Origin: Oxalobacter formigenes
Lineage (GTDB): Bacteria; Pseudomonadota; Gammaproteobacteria; Burkholderiales; Burkholderiaceae_D
NCBI RefSeq assembly: GCF_002127965.1
Contig: NZ_CP018787.1
Location: forward strand, 372,001-436,000
Length of the DNA stretch: 64,000 nt
Direction of reading: 5' to 3'
Shown here: positions 1 through 9,032 of the stretch, piece by piece
Layout: each line of letters starts with the position of its first letter
Numbering within the stretch: the stretch's first letter is position 1
Notes under the pieces: model-generated
Database searches by the model: none
What the model was told of the DNA's origin: nothing
The model's input: only the letters and a program-made list of their open reading frames with translations
Made by a program: the position numbers and the translations under genes

Positions 1-630
1 TGAAAGCGCTTCCTGAATGTTGGCGATCTGTCCTTCGACATTTTCCTTTTTCAGAAAATCGATGTCTTCTTCCGGGAAGTCGAGTGATGATTCAACCATC
101 ATTCTCAGTTGAATGATATTGGCAACCAGTTCGTGAATTTCTTTTGAAAAGACACCCGACAGGGAGCGGGAAGCAGAACGGACGGCTTCTTCTGTCGTCG
201 CATCGATCAGGTCAGCGATCGCTTCGGCCTGAGCAAGGTCGATTCTGTCATTCAAAAAGGCGCGGCGGGTGAATTCACCGGGTTCAGCCATTCTGAGATC
301 GATTTTTTCACCAGCTAGAAGGCATCTTTTCAGTACCATCTGCAGTACCGTTGTACCGCCATGACCCTGCAATTCGAGAACATCTTCCCCGGTAAAAGAA
401 TTCGGTGCCTTGAAATAAATGGCAAGACCTTCATCAATGATGGATTTATCGGCATCCAGAAAAGGCAGAAAATGAGCGTAACGAGGGGTCAATGGCAAAT
501 CGGCCATTGTGTCCTTGAAAAGCTCGTTGATAAGTGGGTCCAGATTTTTGCCTGAAACACGAACAATGCCGACACCTCCGCGTCCCGGTGGGGTGGCAAT
601 TGCAACGATAGGAGAAGAATCAGTTTTCAT
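1..630 (-). CDS. mnmE: tRNA modification GTPase MnmE (TrmE), N-terminal part
   Basis: The reverse strand reads open from an ATG at 630 to the left edge, so about 210 N-terminal residues are present and the C-terminal half lies outside the window. The product starts [20 protein letters not shown], the characteristic MnmE start, followed by [21 protein letters not shown] and [22 protein letters not shown], the signature of the tetrahydrofolate-binding TrmE N-terminal domain and the beginning of the helical domain. MnmE with MnmG installs the 5-carboxymethylaminomethyl group on wobble uridine 34 of tRNAs. The G domain should begin just beyond the edge. Truncation is due to the window only; no frameshift is seen. 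Confidence 0.95.
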   Translation of the reverse strand, partial: MKTDSSPIVAIATPPGRGGVGIVRVSGKNLDPLINELFKDTMADLPLTPRYAHFLPFLDADKSIIDEGLAIYFKAPNSFTGEDVLELQGHGGTTVLQMVLKRCLLAGEKIDLRMAEPGEFTRRAFLNDRIDLAQAEAIADLIDATTEEAVRSASRSLSGVFSKEIHELVANIIQLRMMVESSLDFPEEDIDFLKKENVEGQIANIQEALS

Positions 631-965
631 TGTAGATTATCTATCAAAACAGGTTGTCATAACTGATGGTTATTTTTCTAATGCATTATCCTTGCTGTGA
701 CGGAAAATGAAAAGTCTTAGAGTGAATTGTCGGGTGTGAACGTGTTATTTTTTACAAAGATTCAGGATGTTTCGGCTAATGTTGCCTGCCGACAAATTTG
801 TATTGATACAAAAATGGTGAATTTGTCTCTCATGAAGGCGAGATAAGTATAAAATTCCTTTTTACACTGTATTTCCTTGCAAGGATTCCGGGCTTTATCG
901 TTTTGCCTGAAACCGGGAATTGCAGTTTTGTTTTCTGATTTGAATTTTTAAAGTGGAGTCATGGA
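631..965. other. divergent intergenic region between mnmE and argD
   Basis: This 335-base AT-rich gap separates the divergent mnmE and argD starts and should hold both promoters. I find no convincing ORF or RNA gene. TATAAA at 850-855, about 20 bases after a TTGTCT, is a weak candidate -10 for argD. A short dyad TGTAT-TG-ATACA lies near 808-819. A GGAG at 955-958 serves the argD start at 966. An earlier ATG at 961 is followed by one codon and a stop and is not used. Confidence 0.4.
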
Positions 966-2219
966 ATGAATGCCCCGGCAAATACTTCGGTCGACAATAA
1001 TGAAAAGATAGTGAATCGCCAGACTTTTGATGAAGTGATGGTGCCTGTATTTGCACCAAATGCATTCATTCCGGTTCGAGGATCGGGCCTTGATCTCTGG
1101 GATCAGGATGGCAAACATTACCTTGATCTGACGGGCGGTATCGCTGTTTCCGGTTTGGGACATGCGCCTGCCGAGCTGGTTGAAGCATTGACCGATCAGG
1201 CAAAGAAGCTGTGGCATGTCAGTAATTACTTTACCAACGAGCCTGTTCTGAAATTGGCGAAAGCCTTGACTGAAGCCACTTTTGCCGAGAAGGTATTTTT
1301 CTGTAATTCGGGTGGCGAAGCGAATGAAGCGGCTTTCAAACTGGCGCGTAAATGGGCTCACAACCACTTTGGCGCAAAGAAGAGCCGCATCGTTTCCTGT
1401 CTGCATTCCTTTCATGGAAGAACCCTGTTTACCGTTACTGTAGGTGGACAGTCGAAATATACGGAAGGTTTCGAACCCTTGCCGCAACAAATCGATCATA
1501 TTCCGTTCAATGATATTGAGGCCGCTCGTGCTGCAATAGGTGACGATGTCTGTGCCGTTGTAGTTGAACCCGTTCAGGGAGAAGGGGGAATTCTCCCGGC
1601 AAGTCCCGAGTATCTGAAAGCATTGCGCCAGATTTGCGATGATAAAAATGCATTGCTGATTTTCGACGAAATCCAGTGTGGTATGGGACGGACAGGGGAT
1701 CTTTTTGCCTATATGGGATACGGCGTTACGCCGGACATCATGACCTCTGCCAAAGCGCTTGGAAACGGTTTTCCTATTGCGGCGATGTTGACGACGACAG
1801 AGATTGCCAACGCCTTTTCGGTCGGTTCCCATGGAACGACATACGGCGGTAATCCTTTGGCCGCAGCCGTTGCATACAAGGCTCTTGAAATTATCAATAA
1901 GCCGGAATTTTTGTCCCGCATTACCGAGGCAGGCAATAAACTGAAGGCAAGTCTTGAAAGGGTTGTCGCTGATTATCCGGGTGTGTTTGCCGGTGTTCGC
2001 GGAAAAGGCCTGATGCTTGGCCTGGTGATGTCGGACAAATATCATGGCAAAGCAGCTGAAATAACTGCTGCCGCAGCACAACAGGGTTTGCTTTTATTAC
2101 TGGCGGGTTATGACGTTATCCGCTATGTCCCTGCGTTGGTTATCAAGGATGAGCATATCGTGCAGGGTGAAAAACTGCTGCGTCAAGCGCTCGATACGTG
2201 GCTGAAGGCTTCTGCCTGA
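966..2219 (+). CDS. argD: acetylornithine aminotransferase family (ArgD/AstC), PLP-dependent
   Basis: A 417-residue class III PLP aminotransferase, the normal length for ArgD. It transfers the amino group between N-acetylornithine and 2-oxoglutarate in arginine synthesis. Visible marks are the GGIAVSGLGHA segment, the phosphate-binding CNSGGEANEAA near 113-122, FDEIQCGMGRTG with Asp234 for the pyridine nitrogen, and SAKALGNGFP with Lys263 as the Schiff-base lysine. The overall text is close to E. coli AstC, so use in arginine or ornithine catabolism cannot be excluded. A GGAG 7 bases upstream supports the start. It stands alone, ends in a hairpin, and argG and argF lie about 58 kb away in the same window. 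Confidence 0.9.
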   Translation: MNAPANTSVDNNEKIVNRQTFDEVMVPVFAPNAFIPVRGSGLDLWDQDGKHYLDLTGGIAVSGLGHAPAELVEALTDQAKKLWHVSNYFTNEPVLKLAKALTEATFAEKVFFCNSGGEANEAAFKLARKWAHNHFGAKKSRIVSCLHSFHGRTLFTVTVGGQSKYTEGFEPLPQQIDHIPFNDIEAARAAIGDDVCAVVVEPVQGEGGILPASPEYLKALRQICDDKNALLIFDEIQCGMGRTGDLFAYMGYGVTPDIMTSAKALGNGFPIAAMLTTTEIANAFSVGSHGTTYGGNPLAAAVAYKALEIINKPEFLSRITEAGNKLKASLERVVADYPGVFAGVRGKGLMLGLVMSDKYHGKAAEITAAAAQQGLLLLLAGYDVIRYVPALVIKDEHIVQGEKLLRQALDTWLKASA

Positions 2220-2227
2220 GATGACAA

Positions 2228-2254
2228 GGGCTCAAAATCGCGTATTTTGAGCCC
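2228..2254. terminator. palindromic hairpin between convergent argD and HTH gene
   Basis: GGGCTCAAAAT at 2228-2238 and its exact complement at 2244-2254 form an 11-bp stem with a 5-base loop. It starts 8 bases after the argD stop. There is no run of T on either side, so termination efficiency is uncertain, but the position between two convergent genes suggests a shared bidirectional terminator. Confidence 0.6.
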
Positions 2255-2296
2255 GGTAAATATAAGAACCACACTGGCAAAAAAGTCCGGCTGTCC

Positions 2297-2626
2297 TTAT
2301 TTGTCTGTCGATCTTTTGGGTTTGAACTGTTTGTCGCTGATACGGAATTTCGAACGGCGATCACCCATCAATCTGCGCAATTCCTTGATACTCAAGTCGC
2401 TGACTTCATGCATACGAATCAGTAATGATGCTCCAACCGGCAACCGGTTGTGTCTGATTTTACTGATAACAGGAGGTGCGACTTCCAGCGCACGTGACAA
2501 CGCTGCATCATTTTTGAGGTTCAGGTGGACAATCAGAGTATCCAGCAGACGGTTTGGATCATATATACGATCTTCCAGACGGTCTTCTTCTGGCTGTATC
2601 GTTGGATTTTTGGCTTTGTTCGTCAT
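2297..2626 (-). CDS. small helix-turn-helix (Cro/CI-like) regulator, conserved hypothetical
   Basis: A 109-residue basic protein. Residues about 28-80 (LLDTLIVHLNLKNDAALSRA onward, with APPVISKIRHNRLPVGASLL) look like a Cro/CI-type helix-turn-helix: ALSRALEVAPPVISKIRHNR has the alanine, small turn and serine-lysine spacing expected of helices 2 and 3. The tail is rich in Lys and Arg. I recognise it as a small protein family of Burkholderiales but no function is established. It is monocistronic, converges on argD, and its upstream DNA is unusually AT-rich. The predicted role is DNA binding; the target is unknown. Confidence 0.6.
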   Translation of the reverse strand: MTNKAKNPTIQPEEDRLEDRIYDPNRLLDTLIVHLNLKNDAALSRALEVAPPVISKIRHNRLPVGASLLIRMHEVSDLSIKELRRLMGDRRSKFRISDKQFKPKRSTDK

Positions 2627-2916
2627 GTTAAAAAATCCTGTTTTGTATAATTCACTTATCTATGCATAAATAAAATTGTCTCTGACAAGATATATTTAGT
2701 GTGCCGTGAGAAAACTGGCAAAAGTTTTTTCATCACGTTAAGTTGCCTAACGTCAATATCGTCTATTTTCTTTAACTGATCAAGACTTTTTTCAATTTCG
2801 ATTCTATCGGATATGAAAAAAGAGGAAATCTTGCATCAATTCAATATGTTTATAATTTTACAACTTTAACAATTACAAATAAAGTAAAAGATGACAAAAA
2901 GATAAGGATTTATGCA
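2627..2916. other. AT-rich intergenic region
   Basis: This 290-base stretch upstream of the HTH gene (minus) and downstream of the mltB-type gene (minus) is clearly richer in A and T than its surroundings, with A/T tracts around 2640-2700 and 2810-2910. It must carry the promoter of the HTH gene. I see no credible gene: the only small ORF (2813-2869) lacks a ribosome-binding site. No strong terminator for the converging transcript from the right was found. Confidence 0.4.
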
Positions 2917-4047
2917 TCACTCTGCGTAACGCCCTGTTTTTTCGAGAAGAACTTTTTTGCCAAGCTCGATTACGGACATGGCGTAAAAGTAGCTTCGGTT
3001 ATATTGGGTAATGGCGAAGAAGTTATCCGTGCCGATCCGATATTCGGTCGGATATGGTCCATTGGGCAAGTCAACGAGACCGTAAAGAAGATTGTCCGGG
3101 GCGAGGGGATCGGTTGAAATGCATTGTGCATTCAATTCTTTTAAAGAGTATGTCGCTTTCAATCCCTGATTGAAGAGGGTTTCGGGAAGTGGGCAATCCA
3201 CGTCAGCTGTAGCCGGGAAAATAACGGGTTTGCCGGTTTTCCAGCCGTGCTGTTTCAGGAAATTGGCGACACTGCCAATGGCGTCAATAGCAGAATTTTC
3301 CAGATCGATTTTTCCGTCTTTATCAAAATCGACTGCATAGGCGCGGATACTGCCGGGCATGAATTGCGGCCAGCCTATGGCGCCAGCGTACGATCCGTAG
3401 ATGCTTAACGGATCTACCTGGTTTTGGGAGCTTAACAGAAGGAATTGTTCGAGCTCCTTGCGGAAAAATTCCTGTCGGCTGGCCTTGTTGGGTGTCTCGG
3501 GGTAGTAAAAGGCCAGTGTAGTCAGTGCATCGAGTGTCCGGAAACGGCCAGTGTCTCTTCCATAAATGGTTTCAATACCGAGGATACCGACGATAATGTA
3601 GGCAGGAACCCCGTATTCTTTTTCGGCCCTGTCGAGATATTTTTCATAGGTGTTCCAGAAGCGAACGCCGGCATTGACCCGGACAGGTTCAATCATTCTT
3701 TGCCGATAAGCCTGCCAGTTTTTTGTTTTACCCGAGCCCGACGGTTTCATCAGCCTGATTGCGGTATGATTGACCCTTGTTCCTTGGAAAAGACAATTTA
3801 ACCGGTTTTTATCGACATGATATTTTGTTGAAAAACGGTCGATGAAATCGGCCAGCGGTGGTTCGATCGTAAATGGAATAGCGGCTTCGCCAGACTCGAC
3901 AGAACCCGGCATGTTTGGAGAAGAAGAACATGTCGATTCGGGCTGGCTGGTGTTTTTTTCGGAAACCTGTCCGAAACAAATTAGCGGAAACAGGATCGAA
4001 ATAAAGAACATCAGGGCAGTTTTTCTGCCGGAATCAAATATCATCAT
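2917..4047 (-). CDS. mltB: lytic murein transglycosylase B (MltB family)
   Basis: Cleaves the MurNAc-GlcNAc bond of peptidoglycan with formation of 1,6-anhydroMurNAc. The protein is about 376 residues from the chosen ATG at 4047, with a hydrophobic signal segment (ALMFFISILFPLICFG). It has the MltB core: VGILGIETIYGRDTGRF with the catalytic Glu about residue 159, then YGSYAGAIGWPQFMPGS and the calcium-site-like DFDKDGKIDL. The frame can be extended to a TTG at 4110, but that would put 21 residues before the signal sequence, so an ATG at 4047 or 4044 is preferred. No lipobox cysteine is visible, so it may be periplasmic rather than lipid-anchored. Monocistronic. Confidence 0.85.
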   Translation of the reverse strand: MMIFDSGRKTALMFFISILFPLICFGQVSEKNTSQPESTCSSSPNMPGSVESGEAAIPFTIEPPLADFIDRFSTKYHVDKNRLNCLFQGTRVNHTAIRLMKPSGSGKTKNWQAYRQRMIEPVRVNAGVRFWNTYEKYLDRAEKEYGVPAYIIVGILGIETIYGRDTGRFRTLDALTTLAFYYPETPNKASRQEFFRKELEQFLLLSSQNQVDPLSIYGSYAGAIGWPQFMPGSIRAYAVDFDKDGKIDLENSAIDAIGSVANFLKQHGWKTGKPVIFPATADVDCPLPETLFNQGLKATYSLKELNAQCISTDPLAPDNLLYGLVDLPNGPYPTEYRIGTDNFFAITQYNRSYFYAMSVIELGKKVLLEKTGRYAE

Positions 4048-4230
4048 GGGATGAAATACTGGAACAATCCATCGAAAAATGAAGTATAACGATTGGAAAG
4101 CGTTGCGCAATATAAAAAATCAGTTAAACAACTTTTAAACGCAATTGTATTGATGGACTGCTCTCTGGAGTATGCGCATGCGCCATCAAAGTATCTGTCT
4201 AGTTTGACCGAATTCAAGATTTGAGAATAT

Positions 4231-5157
4231 ATGACTACTGCTCTTTATTATCATCCGGTTTGCCAGTTGCATGAAATGGGAGAAAATCATCCTGAAAGTC
4301 CTGCGCGTATGCAGGTGATCATGGACGCCTTGAAAGAAAACGGACTGGACCGTGTTCTGGAATATCGTTTGTCTCCTGAAGCCACGGAAGAAGATATCCG
4401 CCGTGTCCATACGCAGGACATGATTTTGAAAGTGAAAAACGACATTCCTGCGCCGGGCGACTATTCTTACGTGGATGAAACCCCCCTGAATCAATACAGC
4501 TGGCAGGCAGCCTTGCGAACGACTGGTGCGGCTGTCGCTGCAACGGATGCCGTGTTGGCCGGTGAAATCGAAAATGCGTTTTGCATCGAACGTCCTATCG
4601 GTCATCATTCGACTATTGGGGAAGCGATGGGCTTTTGTGTTTTCAACAATATCGCAATCGCTGCCATGAGAGCGATCAAGATTCATGGATTGAAAAGCGT
4701 CGCTATCGTCGATATTGACGTTCATCACGGAAATGGAACGGAATATATTTTCTCGTACGAGCCCAGTGTTTTGATGGTCAGTTATTATCAGGAGTATTTA
4801 TACCCCTTCTGCGGCAATGAGAAAGCGCGGGCGAATATGGTGAATGTGCCTGTACCGAAGGGCACTGGCGGCGATGTCATTCGCAAGGTAGTCACTGAAA
4901 AATGGCTTCCAGCCTTGCATAAACATAAACCGGAGATGATTTTTATTTCTGCCGGTTTCGATGCGCACAGGGACGATCCTCTTGGCGATATGAATCTGGT
5001 TGAGGAAGACTATGCCTGGATAACGAAGCAGGTGATGGATATCGCAGCTGAGTACAGCCAGAATCGTGTCGTCAGTTTTTCGGAGGGCGGTTATAACCTG
5101 AAAGCGTTGGCGAACAGTGTTGTCGCACACGTGAAAACATTGGCACGGGTCGATTAA
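4231..5157 (+). CDS. histone deacetylase superfamily (class II HDAC-like) zinc amidohydrolase
   Basis: A 308-residue protein of the arginase/deacetylase fold. The zinc ligands are visible: Asp163 and His165 in DIDVHHGNG and Asp244 in SAGFDAHRDDPLG. The catalytic His pair is His125-His126 in PIGHHST, and the transition-state Tyr is in SEGGYN near the C-terminus. Bacterial members remove acetyl groups from small molecules such as acetylpolyamines or from protein lysines; the substrate here is not deducible. The next gene, rbgA, begins 11 bases after the stop, so they are probably co-transcribed. It is not adjacent to acetoin genes, which argues against naming it acuC. Confidence 0.88.
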   Translation: MTTALYYHPVCQLHEMGENHPESPARMQVIMDALKENGLDRVLEYRLSPEATEEDIRRVHTQDMILKVKNDIPAPGDYSYVDETPLNQYSWQAALRTTGAAVAATDAVLAGEIENAFCIERPIGHHSTIGEAMGFCVFNNIAIAAMRAIKIHGLKSVAIVDIDVHHGNGTEYIFSYEPSVLMVSYYQEYLYPFCGNEKARANMVNVPVPKGTGGDVIRKVVTEKWLPALHKHKPEMIFISAGFDAHRDDPLGDMNLVEEDYAWITKQVMDIAAEYSQNRVVSFSEGGYNLKALANSVVAHVKTLARVD

Positions 5158-5168
5158 GGAACGAAAAA

Positions 5169-6059
5169 ATGGCAATTCAATGGTTTCCGGGGCATATGAA
5201 TGCCGCACGAAAAAAAGCGGCGGAAACAATGGAGACGACCGATCTCGTGATCGAGGTTCTCGACGGAAGGCTTCCCGGAGCCAGCAGCAATCCCATGGTG
5301 GAACAGCTTAGGCTTCATCGCCAGCGTCCCTGTCTTAAAATTCTTAACAAGAGCGATTTGGCCGATCCGGTTGCGACAAAGCAATGGATTGATTTCTATA
5401 ATAGTCAGAAGGGGGTCAATGCGATTGCCCTGTCATGCAGGAATCCTGCGGAAGTGGCGAAAATTCCGGGTATTTGTCAGAAAATCATTCCTCATCGAAC
5501 CGGTCCCGGAAAAACGGCCAGAATAATGATCATGGGAATTCCCAATGTGGGCAAGTCAACGCTGATGAATATGCTGTTGAAACGGCGTGTGGCAGCTGTG
5601 GGTGATGAACCTGCGGTCACGAAAACACAGCAGCGGCTTTATCTGAACAAAAATATGGTGTTGACGGATACACCGGGTTTGCTCTGGCCGAAGATCATGT
5701 ATCCCAGCGATGGATATATGTTGGCGGCAAGCCATGCAGTCGGGGTGAATGCCCTGATCGAGGACGAGGTCGCTGCCTTCCTTGGCGAGGTTTTGTTAAA
5801 GCGTTATCCGCACTTGCTTGAAGCCCGGTATGGTCTGAAGGTCGATGAACTCGATGGCTATGGCGTTGTCGAAGGAGTGGCGATGAAACGCGGATTCAAA
5901 ATCCGTGGCGGTGAACTGGATGTCGAAAAAGGTGCCCATTCTTTCCTTCAGGATTATCGCACCGGCGCGATCGGCCGTATCAGTCTGGAAACGCCGGAGA
6001 GCCGAAAGGAAATGATGGAATCGTCCGTGGCCGAAGAACCAGAACCTGAAAAAGAATAA
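5169..6059 (+). CDS. rbgA: ribosome biogenesis GTPase YlqF/RbgA family (circularly permuted)
   Basis: A 296-residue GTPase with motifs in permuted order: G4 LNKSDLADP near 58-66 comes before G1 GIPNVGKST near 124-132 and G3 DTPG near 164-167. It opens with IQWFPGHMNAARKKA, the family signature. Family members act in late assembly of the 50S subunit. The C-terminus ends in an acidic Glu/Pro tail (EEPEPEKE). It lies directly after the deacetylase-like gene. A 6-bp hairpin (GTCACA/TGTGAC, 6064-6080) follows the stop but has no T run. Confidence 0.92.
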   Translation: MAIQWFPGHMNAARKKAAETMETTDLVIEVLDGRLPGASSNPMVEQLRLHRQRPCLKILNKSDLADPVATKQWIDFYNSQKGVNAIALSCRNPAEVAKIPGICQKIIPHRTGPGKTARIMIMGIPNVGKSTLMNMLLKRRVAAVGDEPAVTKTQQRLYLNKNMVLTDTPGLLWPKIMYPSDGYMLAASHAVGVNALIEDEVAAFLGEVLLKRYPHLLEARYGLKVDELDGYGVVEGVAMKRGFKIRGGELDVEKGAHSFLQDYRTGAIGRISLETPESRKEMMESSVAEEPEPEKE

Positions 6060-6113
6060 ATCCGTCACACTGCTTGTGACTGTCTGGATATGGATAATGT
6101 TTATAATATTTGA

Positions 6114-6839
6114 ATGAAACCGATTGCTCCAGGAACCGTTATTTTTCACCGTTACCGTGGTTACGGTGTGCTCACAGCCGTCAATTTGCTGACTGGCTGG
6201 GTGTCGGCCCGTTTCGGCAATGAGCAGCGTTGTCTCGATCTGAATTTGTCGACGGATGAAGTCCAGCATGCCGATGGCGAACCGATTCTGTTCAGGCTTT
6301 CTCCACCTGACAGGATGCCCCACGGCCGTCTGATGGAGATGGTTTTGAAGTTGCACACTGCCGGATATCAGCGTCTTTATCTCTATTCATGGCCCAAGGA
6401 TGCCGGAATGCACTGGAGATGGCATCTGTTTACCGGTTGCAGGACATGGCTGCAAAGGCCCTGGAGAGAGGGCTGGTACGGTTCAGGTGCAGACTATATA
6501 TTCAATCCTGTGATGGGCTGGGGTGATTTGCCGGGGGCAACGGCAGATGAACTGATCGATGCCCTCGCCAGATTCGATCCGGAAGGGCTTGCGAATGCCC
6601 TTGGGGAAGATGAGGAGCATGCAGTCTGGTTCAGGCGGATTTGTGAGGCTGTGCTTCCCGATTACATGTATAGCCTTGAAAAGAGGCTGAACCCGGACGG
6701 CTCCGTGTCCAATGTATTGCCTGTTTATCCGCTCAGGCAAGGTGTCCCCGATTACGACGGCCCGTCATTGCCATGTCCGCCGGGGTGGAGCAAGCTTCAC
6801 TACGTTAATCCGATCCCGCGCCATTTCTGTTATTTCTGA
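6114..6839 (+). CDS. conserved hypothetical protein, beta-rich N-terminus
   Basis: A 241-residue protein I do not recognise. The first 60 residues (PGTVIFHRYRGYGVLTAVNL, then VSARFGNEQRCLDL) read like a small beta-barrel module of the CarD or Tudor-like kind, where a short basic strand pair is followed by FG-containing strands. The middle is rich in Trp and aromatic residues (LYLYSWPKDAGMHWRWHLF, WLQRPWREGWYGSGADYIF), and the end is Pro-rich with a final HFCYF. There is no signal peptide or membrane segment. Its stop overlaps the next gene's ATG (TGATG), so it is translationally coupled to the asparaginase-like gene. Function unknown. Confidence 0.65.
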   Translation: MKPIAPGTVIFHRYRGYGVLTAVNLLTGWVSARFGNEQRCLDLNLSTDEVQHADGEPILFRLSPPDRMPHGRLMEMVLKLHTAGYQRLYLYSWPKDAGMHWRWHLFTGCRTWLQRPWREGWYGSGADYIFNPVMGWGDLPGATADELIDALARFDPEGLANALGEDEEHAVWFRRICEAVLPDYMYSLEKRLNPDGSVSNVLPVYPLRQGVPDYDGPSLPCPPGWSKLHYVNPIPRHFCYF

Positions 6840-7336
6840 TGGAATATATGAACCTGCATATTATCGCCACTGGCGGAACCTTTGAAAAACATTATGACGA
6901 AATCACGGGTGAGCTCGTTTTTACATCGAGCCACATTCCAGCCATGATGGAACGCGCCCGGGTATCTCAATCGTATACATTCCAAGAGTTGACGATGCTG
7001 GATTCGCTGGACATGCAGGACGCTGATCGTGAGAATATCCTGAAGTCCTGTCGCGAAATTCCGGCCGACCGGATTGTCATCGTACATGGAACGGATACGA
7101 TGCAGGACACGGCGGCGGTACTGGGAAAAGCGGCACTTGAAAAAACGATTGTCCTGACCGGCGCCATGATTCCGTATGAATTCGACCGTTCCGATGCTTT
7201 TTTCAATCTCGGGTTTGCCGTCAGCGCTGTCCAGTTATTGCCCACAGGTGTGTATATCCTGATGAACGGACAAATTTTCAAATGGAATAAAGTGACTAAA
7301 AACCGTCCTATCGGTGTATTCGAAGCGGTATCATAG
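6839..7336 (+). CDS. short-chain L-asparaginase domain protein
   Basis: Only 165 residues, about half of a classical type I or II L-asparaginase (about 330). It contains the N-terminal catalytic domain with both active-site threonine motifs: ATGGTFEKHY (nucleophile Thr) and VHGTDTMQDT (second Thr plus Asp), then VLTGAMIPYEF, which normally carries the catalytic Lys but here lacks it beside the motif. The reading frame ends cleanly with a natural stop and no C-terminal remnant follows, so this is not a recent truncation. Short enzymes of about 170 residues are known, for example from Rhodospirillum rubrum. The start at 6839 overlaps the previous stop; an ATG at 6848 (MNLHIIATGGTF) fits the fold start better. 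Confidence 0.8.
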   Translation: MEYMNLHIIATGGTFEKHYDEITGELVFTSSHIPAMMERARVSQSYTFQELTMLDSLDMQDADRENILKSCREIPADRIVIVHGTDTMQDTAAVLGKAALEKTIVLTGAMIPYEFDRSDAFFNLGFAVSAVQLLPTGVYILMNGQIFKWNKVTKNRPIGVFEAVS

Positions 7337-7395
7337 TACCTGTGCCGGTTTTGTCCGGTTTTTTGTTCATCTGTTAACTTTTATCTATTGATCTC

Positions 7396-8754
7396 ATGAA
7401 TATCGTTATTCTGGCTGCCGGTATGGGCAAACGCATGAATTCGGATTTGCCCAAAGTGCTTCATTCCCTTGCCGGAAAGCCCCTGCTTGCACATGTTCTG
7501 GATACCGCCCGTTCGTTGAACCCCGGCAGACTGATTGTGGTGTATGGACATGGTGGTGAGCTGGTGCAGAAAAAAATAACGGAAAACGATCTGGCATTCG
7601 TCAAACAGGAACCGCAACTTGGTACCGGCCATGCTGTCATGCAGGCAGTATCCTTGCTGGATGAGTCCATGCCGACACTGGTTTTGTATGGCGATGTTCC
7701 CCTGATTGGACAGGCTTCCTTGTCGCGACTGCTTGAGGCAGCAGGAGCGAACAAGCTCGCAATCCTGACTGCCGAACTGGACGATCCGACGGGTTATGGA
7801 AGAATCATCCGTGATAACGGACAGATAAACCGCATCGTCGAACAAAAGGACGGTAATTCCGTTGAACTTGCCGTCAATGAGATCAATACAGGAATCATGG
7901 TGATTCCGACGGTTCCCCTGAAACGCTGGTTGTCTTCTCTTTCCAATAACAATGCGCAGGGGGAATATTACCTGACGGATATCGTCGGCAAAGCGGTTGC
8001 AGAACAGATTGAAGTGACCTCGGCCCAGCCGGATGCGATTTGGGAAACGCTGGGGGTCAACAGCAAGAGACAGCTGGCCGAACTGGAACGGATTTACCAG
8101 AAGAATATGGCAGAAGCCCTGCTCGATAAAGGTGTCGGTCTGGCTGATCCCGATCGCATCGACATACGCGGTTCCCTGACATGCGGCCGTGACGTGTTTA
8201 TCGACGTCAATTGTGTTTTCGAAGGCCATGTCGTTTTGGACGATGGTGTTTTTATCGGGGCGAATTGTGTCATCAGGGATTGTGATATTGGAAAGAATGC
8301 AGAAGTCCGGCCTTTCTGTCATCTCGAAGGCGCGAAAGTCGGTTCGGCTTCCCTGATCGGACCTTACGCCCGTTTGAGGCCGGGAGCCGAACTGGGTGAA
8401 GAAGTGCATATCGGTAATTTCGTTGAAGTCAAAAATAGCCAGATTGCTTCACACAGCAAGGCGAATCATCTTGCCTATGTCGGCGACTCGACGGTCGGTT
8501 CACGTGTGAATATCGGTGCCGGGGCGATTACATGTAATTACGATGGCGCCAACAAACACAAGACGGTCATTGAGGACGATGTTTTCATCGGTACCAATTG
8601 CGAACTGGTTGCACCTGTCAAGGTGGGTAGCGGTGCGACTGTCGGAGCCGGTACGACGCTGACAAAAGACGTTCCTGCCGGATCGCTGACGGTTTCCCGT
8701 GCGAAACAAACGACGATAAATGACTGGAAAAGACCTGAAAAAGAAAAAAAATAA
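7396..8754 (+). CDS. glmU: bifunctional UDP-GlcNAc pyrophosphorylase / glucosamine-1-phosphate acetyltransferase
   Basis: A 452-residue enzyme making UDP-GlcNAc for peptidoglycan and LPS. The N-terminal uridylyltransferase domain shows [31 protein letters not shown] and the EINTGIM segment. The C-terminal left-handed beta helix carries hexapeptide repeats, NHLAYVGD with the catalytic His, and [20 protein letters not shown]. Length and domain order are normal. It is preceded by a 59-base gap with a weak CCGG-loop-CCGG hairpin and T run (7349-7368), so it may have its own promoter. The C-terminus is Lys/Glu-rich. Confidence 0.97.
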   Translation: MNIVILAAGMGKRMNSDLPKVLHSLAGKPLLAHVLDTARSLNPGRLIVVYGHGGELVQKKITENDLAFVKQEPQLGTGHAVMQAVSLLDESMPTLVLYGDVPLIGQASLSRLLEAAGANKLAILTAELDDPTGYGRIIRDNGQINRIVEQKDGNSVELAVNEINTGIMVIPTVPLKRWLSSLSNNNAQGEYYLTDIVGKAVAEQIEVTSAQPDAIWETLGVNSKRQLAELERIYQKNMAEALLDKGVGLADPDRIDIRGSLTCGRDVFIDVNCVFEGHVVLDDGVFIGANCVIRDCDIGKNAEVRPFCHLEGAKVGSASLIGPYARLRPGAELGEEVHIGNFVEVKNSQIASHSKANHLAYVGDSTVGSRVNIGAGAITCNYDGANKHKTVIEDDVFIGTNCELVAPVKVGSGATVGAGTTLTKDVPAGSLTVSRAKQTTINDWKRPEKEKK

Positions 8755-9032
8755 GCTCTTTTCACTTCAAAAATTGATCAATCGCAGTTTTTCAAATCTT
8801 GGCGCTGTCAAAGTGGCTAAATGGGTTTTTTTCCTGTTATATTGTTGATGAGGCTGTCTTTGCCAGTCAAAGAGAGTTATTCCCTATTCGAGTAAATAAT
8901 TTTGCCATGCCACGACTGATGGCAAGGTTCTGTTATTTCAAAAAGAATAGATGTTCACTTACCTAAAAAATTGTCATTTGGATCTTGTTGCATTTGGCAG
9001 GCCGAGTTCGAAAGAATAGAAAGGAAATGAAT
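8755..9032 (+). promoter_or_regulatory. xfp upstream region with candidate -10 and an inverted repeat
   Basis: The 278-base gap between glmU and xfp has no gene. TATATT at 8838-8843 is a candidate -10, with a poor -35 (TGGCTA, 8814-8819). Downstream in the presumed leader, TTGCCAT at 8902-8908 and ATGGCAA at 8919-8925 form a perfect 7-bp inverted repeat with a 10-base spacer, which could be an operator or a small hairpin. An AAGGA at 9021-9025 is spaced 7 bases from the ATG at 9033, which fixes the xfp start. Confidence 0.4.

Noticed and set aside
948-2081. Long antisense reading frame of 377 residues across argD
   Set aside because: It is the opposite strand of a clear PLP enzyme, Cys- and Arg-rich and without any family resemblance.
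2813-2869. 18-residue ORF in the AT-rich gap
   Set aside because: No ribosome-binding site, random composition and no conserved context.
6064-6080. GTCACA/TGTGAC hairpin after rbgA
   Set aside because: Only 6 bp, with no T run, and the next gene is close; insufficient for a terminator call.
7349-7368. CCGG-TTTTGT-CCGG with T6 before glmU
   Set aside because: Only a 4-bp stem; too weak to list as a terminator.
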